From positions 1 to 64,000 of the forward strand of contig CAUEEP010000750.1 in assembly GCA_958450365.1 (NCBI GenBank): 64,000 bases of DNA, written 5' to 3'. Shown one piece after another: positions 37,943 to 49,304 of this stretch. Every line of letters starts with the position of its first letter. Position 1 is the first letter of the stretch. A model generated the notes under the pieces. It was not told where the DNA came from. It saw only the letters and a program-made list of their open reading frames with translations, and did not search any database. Position numbers and translations under genes: made by a program. Origin of the DNA: Mesorhabditis belari. Its lineage: Eukaryota > Nematoda > Chromadorea > Rhabditida > Rhabditidae.

Positions 37943-40900
37943 TCACATCACTGAGCGCTTTCCGAAGGCAGATGACAAAAATCTGAAAGTTAATAGAATA
38001 ATGAAAAGAAAATGAGTTCAATACTATTCCAGGGATACTTAAAGGAGATCCAGGGATACTTAAAGGAGATCCAGGGATAAAGGAGATCCAGGCATACTTA
38101 AAGGAGATCCAGGCATACTTAAAGGAGATCCAGGGATAAAGGAGATCCAGGGATACTTAAAGGTGATCCAGGCATACTTAAAGGAGATCCAGGGATGCTT
38201 AAAGGAGATCCAGGGATACTTAAAGGAGATCCAGGGATAAAGGAGATCCAGGGATACTTAAAGGAGATCCAGGGATAAAGGAGATCCAGGGATACTTAAT
38301 GGAGATCCAGGGATACTTAAAGGTGATCCAGGGATACTTAAAGGAGATCCAGGGATAAAGGAGATCCAGGGATACTTAATGGAGATCCAGGGATACTTAA
38401 AGGTGATCCAGGGATACTTAAAGGAGATCCAGGGATAAAGGAGATCCAGGGATACTTAATGGAGATCCAGGGATACTTAAAGGTGATCCAGGGATACTTA
38501 AAGGTGATCCAGGGATACTTAAAGGAGATCCAGGGATAAAGGAGGTCCAGGGATACTTAAAGGAGATCCAGGCATACTTAAAGGATATAAAGGATAAAAA
38601 TGGTTTAAAAATTGACTATAAATTTGTATTTTTCTTGAAAACTGCAATGGTAATGTTCTTTTCTAACATCACTGAGCGCTTTCCGAAGGCAGATGACAAA
38701 AATCTGAAAGTTAATAGAATAATGAAAAGAAAATGAGTTCAATTTTATTTAAGGCTTGCATTTTCGCAAATAGATATTAGAAAAGAACATTACCATTGCA
38801 GTTTTCAAGAAAAATACAAATTCATAGTCAATTTTTAAACCATTTTTATCCTTTTGATCCTTTAAGTATCCCTGGATCTTCAGTTTTTAATGTTTTTGAG
38901 TTATTCAGTTGCTTAGCTGAATAACTCTTGCATCTAACCTTTTCTTAGGGCCTAAATCGCTAAAAGTAAACCCTCTCAACGCTTTTTATTAGTTATTATT
39001 ACAAATAAAACTTTCCGAACTTTAGATCAAAGTCAACTCTCAAGTCATTCTCTCAGTTCCACTAGCTAGGCGCGCACACAATTGCTGGCCATGTAGCAAC
39101 CCGCTTTGGTGCTTCCCTTCTGGACCCTTCTGGAGCTTTGGTGCTTCCCTTCTGGACCCTTCTGGGCCTTTTGGACCTTTTGGACCCCTTTTGGACCCTT
39201 TTGGACCCCTTTTGGACCCCTTTTGGACCTTTTGGACCTTTTGGATCCCTTTTGGACTCCTTTTTGGACCCTTTTGGACCCCTTTTGGACCCCTTTTGGA
39301 CCCTTTTGGACCCTTTTGGATCCCTTTTGGACCCCTTTTGGACTCCTTTTGGACCTTTTGGACCTTTTGGACTCCTTTTGAACCCCTTTTGGACTCCTTT
39401 TGGACCTTTTGGACCTTTTGGACTCCTTTTGGACCCCTTTTGGACCCATTTTGTACCCTTTTGTACCCTTTTGTACCTTTTGGAAGTCTTTTCTATAAGT
39501 TTTTTTTTCCTATAACTTTCCTAACCTTTTTTTTTTTTTTTTTCCTATAACTTTCCTAACCTTGGATCAAAATCATTGGAGGCTCGTTTCCCAAAAGCTG
39601 AACTGAAAAATCGTGGGTCGATCGGGTCGGAACGTTTTCCGAAAGATGAGCTCATCATTCTAAAATAAAAAAATACATTTATTCAAACAAATAATGTAAT
39701 AAAAACAATCCACAAGCACAATCCTTAAGCCCCAAATGTAGAGAAGAAAAGGACCCATAGAGATGAGAAAAAAGAACCGATAATCTAGCGGGATTGAACC
39801 GTTGACCTCTCGACCAAGTTACAAGACTCTTAGCCAGTTGGCAATGATAAAAGATGCTTGAAACTCTTGTTCAAAGACCAAGCTTGACCAATCGCTGACC
39901 AAGCTTGACCAATCGCTGGCCAAGCTTGACCAATCGCTGGCCAAGCTTGACCAATCGCTGGCCAAGCTTGACCAATCGCTGACCAAGCTTGACCAATCGC
40001 TGGCCAAGCTTGACCAATCGCTGGCCAAGCTTGACCAATCGCTGGCCAAGCTTGACCAATCGCTGACCAAGCTTGACCAATCGCTGGCCAAGCTTGACCA
40101 ATCGCTGGCCAAGCTTGACCAATCGCTGACCAAGCTTGACCAATCGCTGACCAAGCTACTTGTTAGCCCAATCGCTTTGAACATTTCAATTAAACCCTTT
40201 CATATAATTCTAGTCTGTCTGACAATGAGCAAATCTTGCAATTAGCCTAGGATAAAAGTCCGGTATCAAGCCTGAATCTAAACCTGAACCTAGCTTAACC
40301 TGGATGGTGCTAGACCCCAATTTGATCTGATTCTAGTGCTAGACTCAAAATTTGTCTCTTCTAAATCTGGAGAATCTTTGCAAAGATCTGGAGAATCTTT
40401 GCAAAGATCTAGAGAATCTTTTCAGCTCTCGAAATTTCCCATTCTGTGCAGAAAAGTAGCTTCTCTTTTCTGTAGAATCTTATTTAATGTTTTGATTTGA
40501 ATATCTGATTCTCTTGTCCCGCCTCGAAAAGATCGTTTTTATGATCAAAGGGACGGAGCTGGAGGGAGAGAGAGACAATACGCCTTCGTATTGTCTCTTC
40601 GTATTGCTTTTCGTATTGCTTGAAACACTGAACCAACTATAGATTCTAAATTGCAAGGGATATGGGATGAAATTACGAGATTCCTGTGTTCGCTAGAGCT
40701 CCGAAGAACAAACTGACACTTCGAACTCTCTTGTCCCGCCTCGAAAAGATCGTTTTTATGATCAAAGGGACGGAGCCCACTTTGTATTGTCTCTTCGTAT
40801 TGCTTTTCCTATTGCTTTTCGTATTGCTTGAAACATTGAACCAACTATAGATTCTATTTTATTATATTTTCTCGCTAGATTAGTATTGTGCTAGATTCGG

Positions 40901-43900
40901 AATAAATATCTAATAATCATTTCCCCCAGCGGTACTCTCTCACGCACTGCACAGTAATCATAATTTTTTTCTTTTGTCTTTTGTTTACTTTTCTGCTCGA
41001 AAGTTGGTCAAAAAGTGAAAATCCGTATTCCTAATTAGCAAATATTTTATATTGATTGTTTTTTTTGAATCTTGAACGATTTTGTATTGGAATTTTGATC
41101 TAATACGGTTCCAATACGGCTCGAATACGGTTCCTATTTTGATCTAATAAGATTCCAATACGGTTCCAATATGGTTCCTATTTTGATCTAGTAAGGTTCC
41201 AATACGGTTCCTATTTTGATCTAGTAAGGTTCCAATACGGTTCCAAGACGGTTCCAATACGGTTCCTATTTTGATCTAGTAAGGTTCCAATACGGTTCCA
41301 AGACGGTTCCAATACGGTTCCTATTTTGATCTAGTAAGGTTCCAATACGGTTCCAATACGGTTCCAAGACGGTTCCAATACGGTTCTTTTTTTGATCTAA
41401 TACGGTTCCAATACGGTTCCTATTTTGATCTAATATGGTTCCAATACGCTTCATTTTCGATTTGATTGCTAATAAGTGTAAGAAAACAAAGCGAGCTTTA
41501 ATCACTTCACTTTTTCATTATTTCTTTTTACAAGGTAGAATATTTCAAGTTCTATCTTTTGATCTCTGAAAAAATAGCTGTTGACGTGGTTAAAACTCGT
41601 TTTTCTTTTGTATACTTATTGAAAAGCAGACCAAGAAATGAACAGTTTTTAGCTCATGGAGCCCACTTTGTATTGTTCTCTTCGTATTGCTTTTCGTATT
41701 GCTTTTCGTATTGTTTGAAACACTGAACCAACTATTCTATTTTATTATATTTTCTCGCTAGATTAGTATTGTGCTAGATTCGGAATAAATATCTAATAAT
41801 CATTTCCCCCAGCGGTACTCTCTCACACACTGCACACATTCCATTTTCAAGTTTGCCCGATTTTCTTCATGACCAGAATAATTATAAAGGGATAATTTGA
41901 AAATTTTCAACTAAATTTCAACTAAATTTATGAAATAATCGCTTTAAAACTAATAAACATTTGAAATTTTCTTTTTCAAACCTTGGGTCAAACTCAGCGG
42001 ATCGCTTTCCAAAGGCACTGCTGAAAAAGCGCGGATCCATATCGGCTGAACGTTTCCCGAATGAAGCAGAGAAAAGTCTAAAGTAAAAACGAAATGAAAG
42101 CAATCATTTTTTTCTTCTATAAGCATTGAAGAAACAATAGATAGAGAAGGATTTAAAAAAAGCGCACTTCAATTTTCTTAAAATCGACCTTGGATCCTCT
42201 CCACCAAATGCTAGACGAGGGGATCTTTTGCCGAATGCAGAGGAGAACATACGGGGATCGACTGCCGAAGAACGCTTGCCGAAAGATGAGGAAAAGAGGC
42301 TGAATGGAGAGTATCGATTTGAATTTATCGATTTGAACACTTTGAATGTACAAGTTCTTGTACTCATTGCTCTTTTGTACTTTGTAAAAACGAGAACTTC
42401 TTTTTCCGGCCCACTAAACCAAGTGTGCCAGAAAGAGTGCATTTCTGCAGCATAAACAACACTTAACGACAACATTTCTAATCTAAAAGGGTTTATTTTC
42501 AAAGACAATCGTAGTCAAACCGTTATTTTACATTTAATTAGTCTAATTTTGATCTCAAAGATCAACGAGCTTAGCTTCAAGATCAACGAGTTTAGCTCAA
42601 CGATCAACGAGCTTAGCTCAAAGATCAACGAGCCTAGCTCAAAGATCAACGAGCTTAGCTCAAAGATCAACGAGCTTAGCTCAAAGATCAATGAGCCTAG
42701 CTCAAAGATCAACGAGCTTAGCTCAAAGATCAACGAGCTTAGCTCAACGATCAACAAAGCTTACTAGGGAAAACCCGAACTCAAGTTGAGATTTTCTCTG
42801 GAAACTTAGTGCATTTTATAGAATCGAGTATGAGGAATCCGAATCTAAAAACAAAATCTACCAAATTACATTCTAGACAAAACTTCAATCAAACATTCGA
42901 ATAGAAAAGAAAAAGCAAACAGGATGCATTGGGGCCCGAACCCTCATCCTGTGGGCGAGAGCCTAATGCCTTATCCACTAGGCCACCAACCTTCTTTGCT
43001 TTGTGCCTGAAAGAGCCTTTTAGAGCATTCGTTTAGAAAAAGTTGGTTATTGAAATTCAATTACTTTGCCAAAATTTCGTTTGAAGTTTGAAGGCGGCTT
43101 TAAAACGCTCTTTCCTAGGTAGGGGGAGGGACGTCGGTGGCCGAGTGGATAGCGAATTAGGCTGCCGCCCAAAGGATCCGGGTTCGGTCCCCAAGGCTTT
43201 CTTTTTCGTTTTTCTTTTTGAGCAACTTCTAGCATTTTTCATCTAATCGCTAGGCCACCATCTAATTGGTTATTGGTCTAATATATTCTAATAATATAAT
43301 TCATCTAATTGGTCTAATCTCTAATATAATTCATCTAATTGGTTATTTAGGTTCAATTTGATACAAAATTCAATTCAATTTCAGTGTTTTGTGATCGATT
43401 TTCATTGTTGTTAATTGGTTTTGGTTTGTTTTTTTTGAAAGGAGTATTTAGTTGACAATAAACTGACAATAAACTGACTTTACTAGGGTAATTTTATAAA
43501 ATAATTGCTTTTTAGCAAACGTATTAGGTAAAAGAAAGAATTGAATCAACTTTGAATGATTAAAAATCGATTATGACTACCTACAACTGTGAGAACAAAC
43601 CGTGGATCGAAATCCGCACTAGATCCTGCACTTCTTTTGCCAAGCGATGAAGAGAAAAGCCTGAATTTTGAGGTTGTACAATTAAAAAAGACAAATTTGG
43701 GTTTATTTTTAAATTTTAGAACTCATTAAACTTTAATCTTTACTTTAATCCTTGATATTTGACTAATTGATCACTACAGTACGACAAATCACTACAAGAA
43801 ATGTGCTTTGTGCTTCAAACCGTAAAAAATCCCTTCTAGCGCACTGATTCTTCACTTTTCTTTCAAAAAACAACTCTTTTTACACAAAAAATGAAGAATT

Positions 43901-46900
43901 CAGTGAAGAAAGGTGACAGCAGTACAAAATACAGAAAAAACTACAGTAAATCTATTCAACAACAATCTGAACATCTGATCCAGTCTACTCCTATACATCA
44001 GATAGAGCTGAAGATGAGTGCAAAAAGCTCGGCACACATTTAGCCTCAATTCACAGCGAGAAAGAGAACGATTTTGTGAAGAGTTGGTTTCAAGCAGCCT
44101 TGCACTCGTACTTTGTGCTTAAAAATGTGAAAACTCTCTTTCTAACGCATGTATTCCTTTTTCTGACTATGAGTGAAGGTTTTCTTAAAGCAATCATTTG
44201 CTGTTGTGAGGCAAGAATTGAGTGATTATGTCAGAAAGTACCGTCTTCTCTCTAATAGTAGTGCACCGCACCGAGCCGAGTTGATGACTATTTTACGGGT
44301 TTTAAGTCTTCGCAGAAGCTCAACACTCTAATCCCCCCACAAGATCTCATCGTCAGCTATATTTTCCAACCCAACATCGATAGGTTCTGATAAGCGGTTC
44401 TCGAAATTTCGAGGAATTTAAACGACGATCAAGGTGCACTACTATTAGAGAAAGTACGATAACTAAATGTGTTCAATTACTGAGCATTAGATTCAATTAT
44501 ATATACCGTATTCTCTCTAATAGTAGTGCACAGCATCGAGCCGAGTTGATCACTATTTTACGGCTTCTAAAGTTTTCACAGAAGCTCAACTCTCTAATCC
44601 CCCACAAGATCTCATCGTCAGCTATATTTTCCAACCCAACATCGATAGGTTCGGATAAGCGGTTCTCGAGATTTCGAGCAATTTAGGCGATGCGTTGATG
44701 CTTATTTTACGGTTTCTAAGTTTTCCCAGAAGCTCAACACTTTAATCACCCATAAGATCTCATCGTGCACTGCTATTAGAGAAACGGTAACTAAATGTGT
44801 TCAATTACTGAGCATTAGATTGGACCTCAATTATATATACCGTATTCTCTAATAGTAGTGCACCCCGGCGAGCCGAGTTGATGCCGATTTTACGGTTTCC
44901 AATTTTTCCCAGAAGCTCAACACTCAAATCCCCCACAAGATCTCATCGTCAGCTACATTTTCCGATCCCACATCGATAGGTTCTGATAAGCGGTTCTCGA
45001 GATTTCGAGTAATTTAAACGACGATCAAGGTGCACTACTATTAGAGAAAATACGGTAGATTTAAAATTATTCAAAATGAAACCTTGGATCAATGTAGGCT
45101 TTCCTCTTGACACCATTTCGTTTTAGCAAGAAATTATCGTAAACAATGAAGAAACTGAAAAAAGGGACACTGACGGGATTAAGGGAAAAAGAGAAATAAA
45201 ATATGATAAATAGGGTAACTGCAAAATTAAATTTCACAAGAAAACTCAAAATCTCAAAGATTTACAACAGTTTTACAGGCTATTTTCGTTTTCCGAAAGA
45301 AATTGACTTACTTTGGATTTATCCTGTTCAAGAAATACGGAATTACTCACTTTGGATACTCACTTTGGATACTCACAAGAAATACTCACTTTGGATTTAT
45401 CCTGTTCAAGAAATACGGTGACGGTTGCGCTTCTGAAAGGGAAAATTTCAATTTGGATTTAAAATTTTGAAGAAAATCTGTTAATCTTTATGTTCTTAAA
45501 GGCTTAAATCGATCTTTTTCACTTTTTTTCTTCAAATTTTTCACAAACAATAAACGACAGCTAACTCACCATCAATTTCCACCAAATCTGCGCTGAAATT
45601 GAATGATTAAATTGAAATTTTGAGAGATAAATGAAGAATTATTGGTGTGCTTAAAGATTCCAACAATTTTTTAGACAATCTGCCTTGCTCTTGCCTCTTG
45701 CCTTGCTCTTGCCTTGCTCTTGCCTTGCTCTTGCCTTGCTCTTGCCTTGCTCTTGCCTTGCTCTTGCCTTGCTCTTGCCTTGCTCTTGCCTTGCTCTTGC
45801 CTTGCTCTTGCTCTAACCAAAGCTCTTTCGAGGAGGAAACCTAGTCCCCCAGCAAGCCTTTATTCTGAGCTTCATTTTGAAATGAACGTCGAAATGATCA
45901 AAAGAAAGAATTTTGAGAGTATTTTTTTATAAAACTATTCTTTTACATCATCATTTGCACACTTTGATGGCTTTGTCTATTTTATGCTTTTAAGAGCGGG
46001 AAACCAGCTTTCGAATGAGCTTTGGGCAGTAAAAAAAATCGAAGGGTGAGACAGACTGTCTGAAAATTTGGACCGAATTCGTTAAGCTGGTCTATTGGTT
46101 GTCCAAAGTACAGCTAGTGTTAACCAATTTTTGAATAGTTTAACTTTTAGGAATACTAATTGAACTAAATGCTTCAGGACTTTAGATTACCAATTACTGA
46201 ACTACAGTTCATCCTTACTAGTGCCCAAGTTTTCCCCTGGACTTGGTAGGCTCAACTTTTTCAAAACCAAGTAAGTCGGAATCAGGATTTGGATTAATCC
46301 TGATCCAAATCTTGATTGTCTATCTTATGCTTTTACTGGGAAATCAGCATACTGAGGGTTTTTCTGCTCTTAGTTTGCGAACGGCGCATAGTAGAGTCCG
46401 GCGCAAGGTTGGAGGTGCTTCTTTTTGCTTCAAAAGGTTAATTCTATTATATTTAAGCTTTTGTTAAAAAAAAGTAATATGCTTGACTGGAGGTGGGTTC
46501 GAACCCTCACCCAGGAATGGAGCTCTGACCTTTGGAGCGAACGCACTCACTACTTGGCCATTGCGCTCTTCGCAGGAATGGAGCTCTGACCTTTGGAGCG
46601 AACGCACTCACTACTTGGCCATTGCGCTCTTCGCAGGAATGGAGCCTGACCTTGGGCGAACGCACTCACTACTTGGCCATTGCGCCTTCGCAGGAAGGAG
46701 CTCTGACCTTTGGAGCGAACCGCTCACTATGGCCATTGCGCTCTTCGCAGGAATGGAGCTCTGACCTTTGAGCAACGCGCTCACTATTGGCCATTGCGCT
46801 CTTCGCAGGAAGGGCTCTGACCTTTGGAGCGAACCGCTCACTACTTGGCCATTGCGCTCTTCGCGGGAAGGAGCTCTGACCTTTGGCAACGCTCACTATT

Positions 46901-47489
46901 GGCCATTGCGCTCTTCGCAGGAATGGAGCTCTGACCTTTGGAGCGAACGCGCTCACTACTTGGCCATTGCGCTCTTCGCAGGAATGGAGCTCTGACCTTT
47001 GGAGCGAACGCACTCACTACTTGGCCATTGCGCTCTTCGCAGGAATGGAGCTCTGACCTTTGGAGCGAACGCGCTCACCGCTTGGGCATCGCTCTTCACA
47101 GGCGGGGGGCAATTAAATTTCAGGGAGTGCGGCCGTTTCCCGAAAAAAAGGAGAAGAGCTTAAGGCCATTCACATACAAATTCTCCCATTCATCTGGTAA
47201 CATATTGTAGATTTTGGGTTGGCCTGGTTTGAATGCGGTTTTAGAAGGGTTCAAAGAGGGAAATTGCAAGGGATATGGGATGAAATTACGAGGTTGTGTT
47301 CGCCAGAGATTCCTGTGTTCGCTCCGACGAACAGACTGACATTTCGAAATGATTTAGGTTAGATTAGGCCATTTCTCTTCTTCTAAATTCTGTTCATATC
47401 ATTTCTTGAACTCACCTTTGTACATATTGCAATATAATAGAGAAAGCGATGACCGCACTTGGGAGGATCGCTCGCGAGAGCGAGGCCAT
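37943..47489 (-). CDS. Neuropeptide precursor, DPRxFSSxF-amide type (NLP-7-like)
   Basis: Secreted precursor of amidated peptides. Exons: 47489-47416, 45592-45570 (23 nt), 45432-45417 (16 nt), 45154-45083, 43660-43601, 42299-42189, 42077-41982, 39659-39561, and terminal 37982-37943 (stop TGA). They join in phase to 196 aa; the terminal exon also exists as a copy at 38703-38616 with another stop. The signal peptide MASLSRAILPSAVIAFS is followed by an acidic stretch, then KRNGVKR and repeated units: LFSSSLGKR, LFSSSFGKR, MFSSAFGKR, LFSASFGKR, FFSSAFGKR (twice), MMSSSFGKR, FLSSAFGKR. Each has a Gly amide donor, a KR cleavage site, and a DPR lead. Every intron after exon 4 splits the Arg codon of DPR (phase 2). 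The start lies 8 nt behind a TTTCAG acceptor. C. elegans NLP-7 peptides (DDPRMFTSSFG) are the closest I recall. Confidence 0.88.
38033..38592. repeat. Minisatellite, 21-bp unit GGAGATCCAGGGATACTTAAA
   Basis: About 28 copies, some shortened to GGAGATCCAGGGATAAA, lying between the two copies of the terminal neuropeptide exon. Confidence 0.93.
38600..38855. repeat. Inverted duplication around the second terminal neuropeptide exon
   Basis: 38600-38664 (AAAATGGTTTAAAAATTGAC ... GTAATGTTCTTTTCTA) is mirrored at 38775-38850. Between them lies 38666-38746, an identical copy of 37944-38020 that includes the terminal peptide exon. Confidence 0.8.
39110..39485. repeat. CCTTTTGGACC minisatellite
   Basis: About 35 copies of a 9-11 bp unit (CCTTTTGGA, CCCCTTTTGGA), open in all frames. 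Followed at 39525-39545 by a T run. Lies in the neuropeptide intron below 39561. Confidence 0.93.
39786..39852 (-). pseudogene. tRNA-like sequence
   Basis: Minus strand: A-box-like TTGCCAACTGGCTAAGAG and B box CGGTTCAATCCCG at tRNA spacing. Stems are imperfect. It sits next to the 21-bp minisatellite at 39885-40156. Confidence 0.45.
39885..40156. repeat. Minisatellite, 21-bp unit AAGCTTGACCAATCGCTGGCC
   Basis: Thirteen copies differing only at GCTGGCC versus GCTGACC. The reverse complement (TGGCCAGCGATTGGTCAAGC) resembles a tRNA A box. Confidence 0.95.
40500..40870. repeat. Local duplications in a neuropeptide intron
   Basis: CCCGCCTCGAAAAGATCG blocks occur at 40517 and 40737, and TCGTATTGCTTTTCGTATTG blocks at about 40600, 40795 and 41680. 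AATTGCAAGGGATATGGGAT at 40653 recurs at about 47262 near the first exon. No coding content seen. Confidence 0.7.
41095..41460. repeat. Minisatellite, TTCCAATACGGTTCC units
   Basis: About nine higher-order copies of GGTTCCAATACGGTTCC plus TATTTTGATCTAGTAA, with variable numbers of the CAATACGGTTC core. Intron of the neuropeptide gene. Confidence 0.93.
42550..42765. repeat. Minisatellite, 21-bp unit AGCTTAGCTCAAAGATCAACG
   Basis: Ten copies with CTTAGC/CCTAGC variation, immediately upstream of the peptide exon at 42299-42189 in transcription order. Confidence 0.93.
42930..43199. pseudogene. Pair of tRNA-like sequences
   Basis: One on the minus strand at 42930-42996 (GGCCTAGTGGATAAGGCA A box, GGGTTCGGGCCCC B box) and one on the plus strand at 43131-43199 (TGGCCGAGTGGATAGCG A box, GGGTTCGGTCCCC B box). 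Both look Arg/Leu-like but fail to form full anticodon stems. Confidence 0.45.
44252..45060. mobile_element. Three tandem copies of the CTAATAGTAGTGCA foldback MITE
   Basis: Copies at about 44252-44460, 44508-44785 and 44838-45058, each starting CTCTAATAGTAGTGCA and ending TGCACTACTATTAGAGAA, with CCCACATCGATAGG-type interior. The middle copy is rearranged. They lie in one neuropeptide intron. Confidence 0.8.
45680..45815. repeat. 11-bp minisatellite CCTTGCTCTTG
   Basis: About 12 near-perfect copies in neuropeptide intron 1. The open frames over it are repeat artefacts. Confidence 0.95.
46484..47100. repeat. Minisatellite of about 60 bp units derived from a tRNA-like sequence
   Basis: The first copy joins a tRNA-like sequence on the minus strand: A-box-like TGGCCAAGTAGTGAGTGCG and, at 46495-46510, B box GGGTTCGAACCC. 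The A-box half (GGAGCGAACGCACTCACTAC with GACCTTTGGAGC) is then repeated about ten times to 47090 with deletions. Confidence 0.85.
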
Positions 47490-47608
47490 TGTTTTACCTG
47501 AAATTTGAAAGAAATTAAGGCATTGAGATGAGTTTTTTTAAATCATTAAAAGAGATTTTGATTTCTATTTTATAAGATATAGCATTCAAGGTTTGTGAAA
47601 GCGAATTA

Positions 47609-48651
47609 TTGGGTTGGTGAATTGAAAACTGCGGGCTATTGTCATATGTGAAAGTTTGAGCACTTTCTTCAAAAGAAACCCATTTTGGTGTCAATGGAAA
47701 AGTTGCAGAGAATCAAAAATCAAGCTTATATCCAAATTTTCAGAACGATTCAAAAACTGGTTTTCAAGGAATGCCAAATTTACGAATTTTCACAAAACTT
47801 GCATTTTAAGCGAAACTACTAAGTGTATCTTTTTGGAAATTTGGCTATAAGCCTAATTTTTGATTCTCTACAACTTTTCTATTGACACCAAAATGGGTTT
47901 CTTTTGAAGAAAGTGCTCGAACTGGGCTGACAGCTGACATCTCCAGTCCTCCATTTTTGAGTCTCACACTTGTCTCACACACAAACCAGAATCCTACTAC
48001 GAAAGGAAATCCTTTCTTTCTCGAATTGTGACAGGAGATGAGAAATGGGTTTTATCTGTGAACTTTCGGAGCAAGCGGCAATGGGTGTGGCCAGGTGAGA
48101 AACCCGAAAGTGACCCCAAGCCCGATTTGCACTAGAAGAAGTTTATGGTCTGCGTTTTCTGGGATATGGAGGGAGTGGTGTACTGGAAGTTGGATAGCAA
48201 GACGACCCTTAATGCAATCAGTGAACAGTTGGGAAAGGTGAATGAATCTTTGAAGAAGAATAGGCCCTCCAAGTCAAAGATCGTTCTCCTCCACGACAAC
48301 GCGCCCTCATGTTGCAAAACTGACTCGCTCTAAAATAAATAGCCTTGTTTGGGAACTTTTGGCGCATTCCCCATACAGTCCGGACCTTGCCCCTTCTGAT
48401 TACAATTTATTCCGGATCATGAGTAATGAGCTTGCGGGAGAACACTTCGATTCGGAAGAAGCCGTCAAAAATTGGCTTTGAAAGTTTTTCGATTCAAAAC
48501 CAAAATCCTACCACGAAAGAGGAATCCGCAAATTGGCTGTAAAATGGGCAGAAGTCGTCAATAATAATGGGACTTGTTTGGAATGAATTAATGATTTTAT
48601 GTTGAATAAATTTTAGCTCAAAGTACCGCAGTTTTCAATTCACCAACCCAA
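47609..48651 (+). mobile_element. Decayed mariner transposon with perfect terminal repeats
   Basis: 26-bp terminal inverted repeats (TTGGGTTGGTGAATTGAAAA ...) are identical at both ends, with TA on each flank. The + strand carries mariner transposase pieces: VTGDEKWVLSVNFRSKRQW (first Asp), VCVFWDMEGVVYWKL, VLLHDNAPSC (second Asp) and, after frame changes, HSPYSPDLAPSDYN (third Asp of the DD34D triad). There is an in-frame stop near 48130. The N-terminal third is replaced by an inverted repeat (47655-47930, arms starting TTTGAGCACTTTCTTCAAAA). Not functional. 48655-49300 shows nothing further. Confidence 0.9.
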
Positions 48652-49304
48652 TATAGTATTAATGGTTTGTGAAAGCGAATCAGAACACTAGAAAAAGTAA
48701 AACTTTGTTTTAAAAGAGCCTCAAGAGTTTAAAGCTCTAGAATCTCCAATAGAATGCCGTAGATTTTGTGCTGAAGATTCTCACTATTTATTGTTCAAAC
48801 TTCTACCGTTGGAACAACGATTTTGGTGATAGAGAATAGATTTGTTCATGGATTAATCAAAAGAAAACTTAACTGGAAATGAATTAATCAAAATTAATCA
48901 AAATCGAGTAAAATTCAACTTCAAAATTCGTTATTCAGCTTTTTAAAGTGTAGAAAAGTTTGAATTTAAAGTTTCTTTTAAATAAAACTGATAAGTAAAC
49001 AAATCAGACAATTTCCAGTAAAAAGGAAGATATTTGAAGGCTTTAAAACAAGATTATAGTTGAAAAGTGAAAGATTTTCTATGAATTCCGATAAAAATTG
49101 AGGAAGTGCTTCAGGAAATCTGACGTTTTTGATGAAATTTCTTTCAATTCTTATTTTTCTGTCTTTTCATCTCTTTATCAAAGAAAATCGCACATTTATT
49201 AGTTGAAGATCGGGCAAATTTCAGCTTAGAAACCTTTCATTATAGCCATTAGACTTTTGTTGACAAAAATAAAAAAGTATAGAAGAAAATTGCCAGTTTG
49301 TTCA

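Noticed and set aside
45067..45249. Minus-strand 60-codon frame with a hydrophobic start just above the KRNGVKR exon
   Set aside because: The hydrophobic part is intron; a good acceptor at 45155 and in-phase micro-exons connect to the real signal peptide at 47489.
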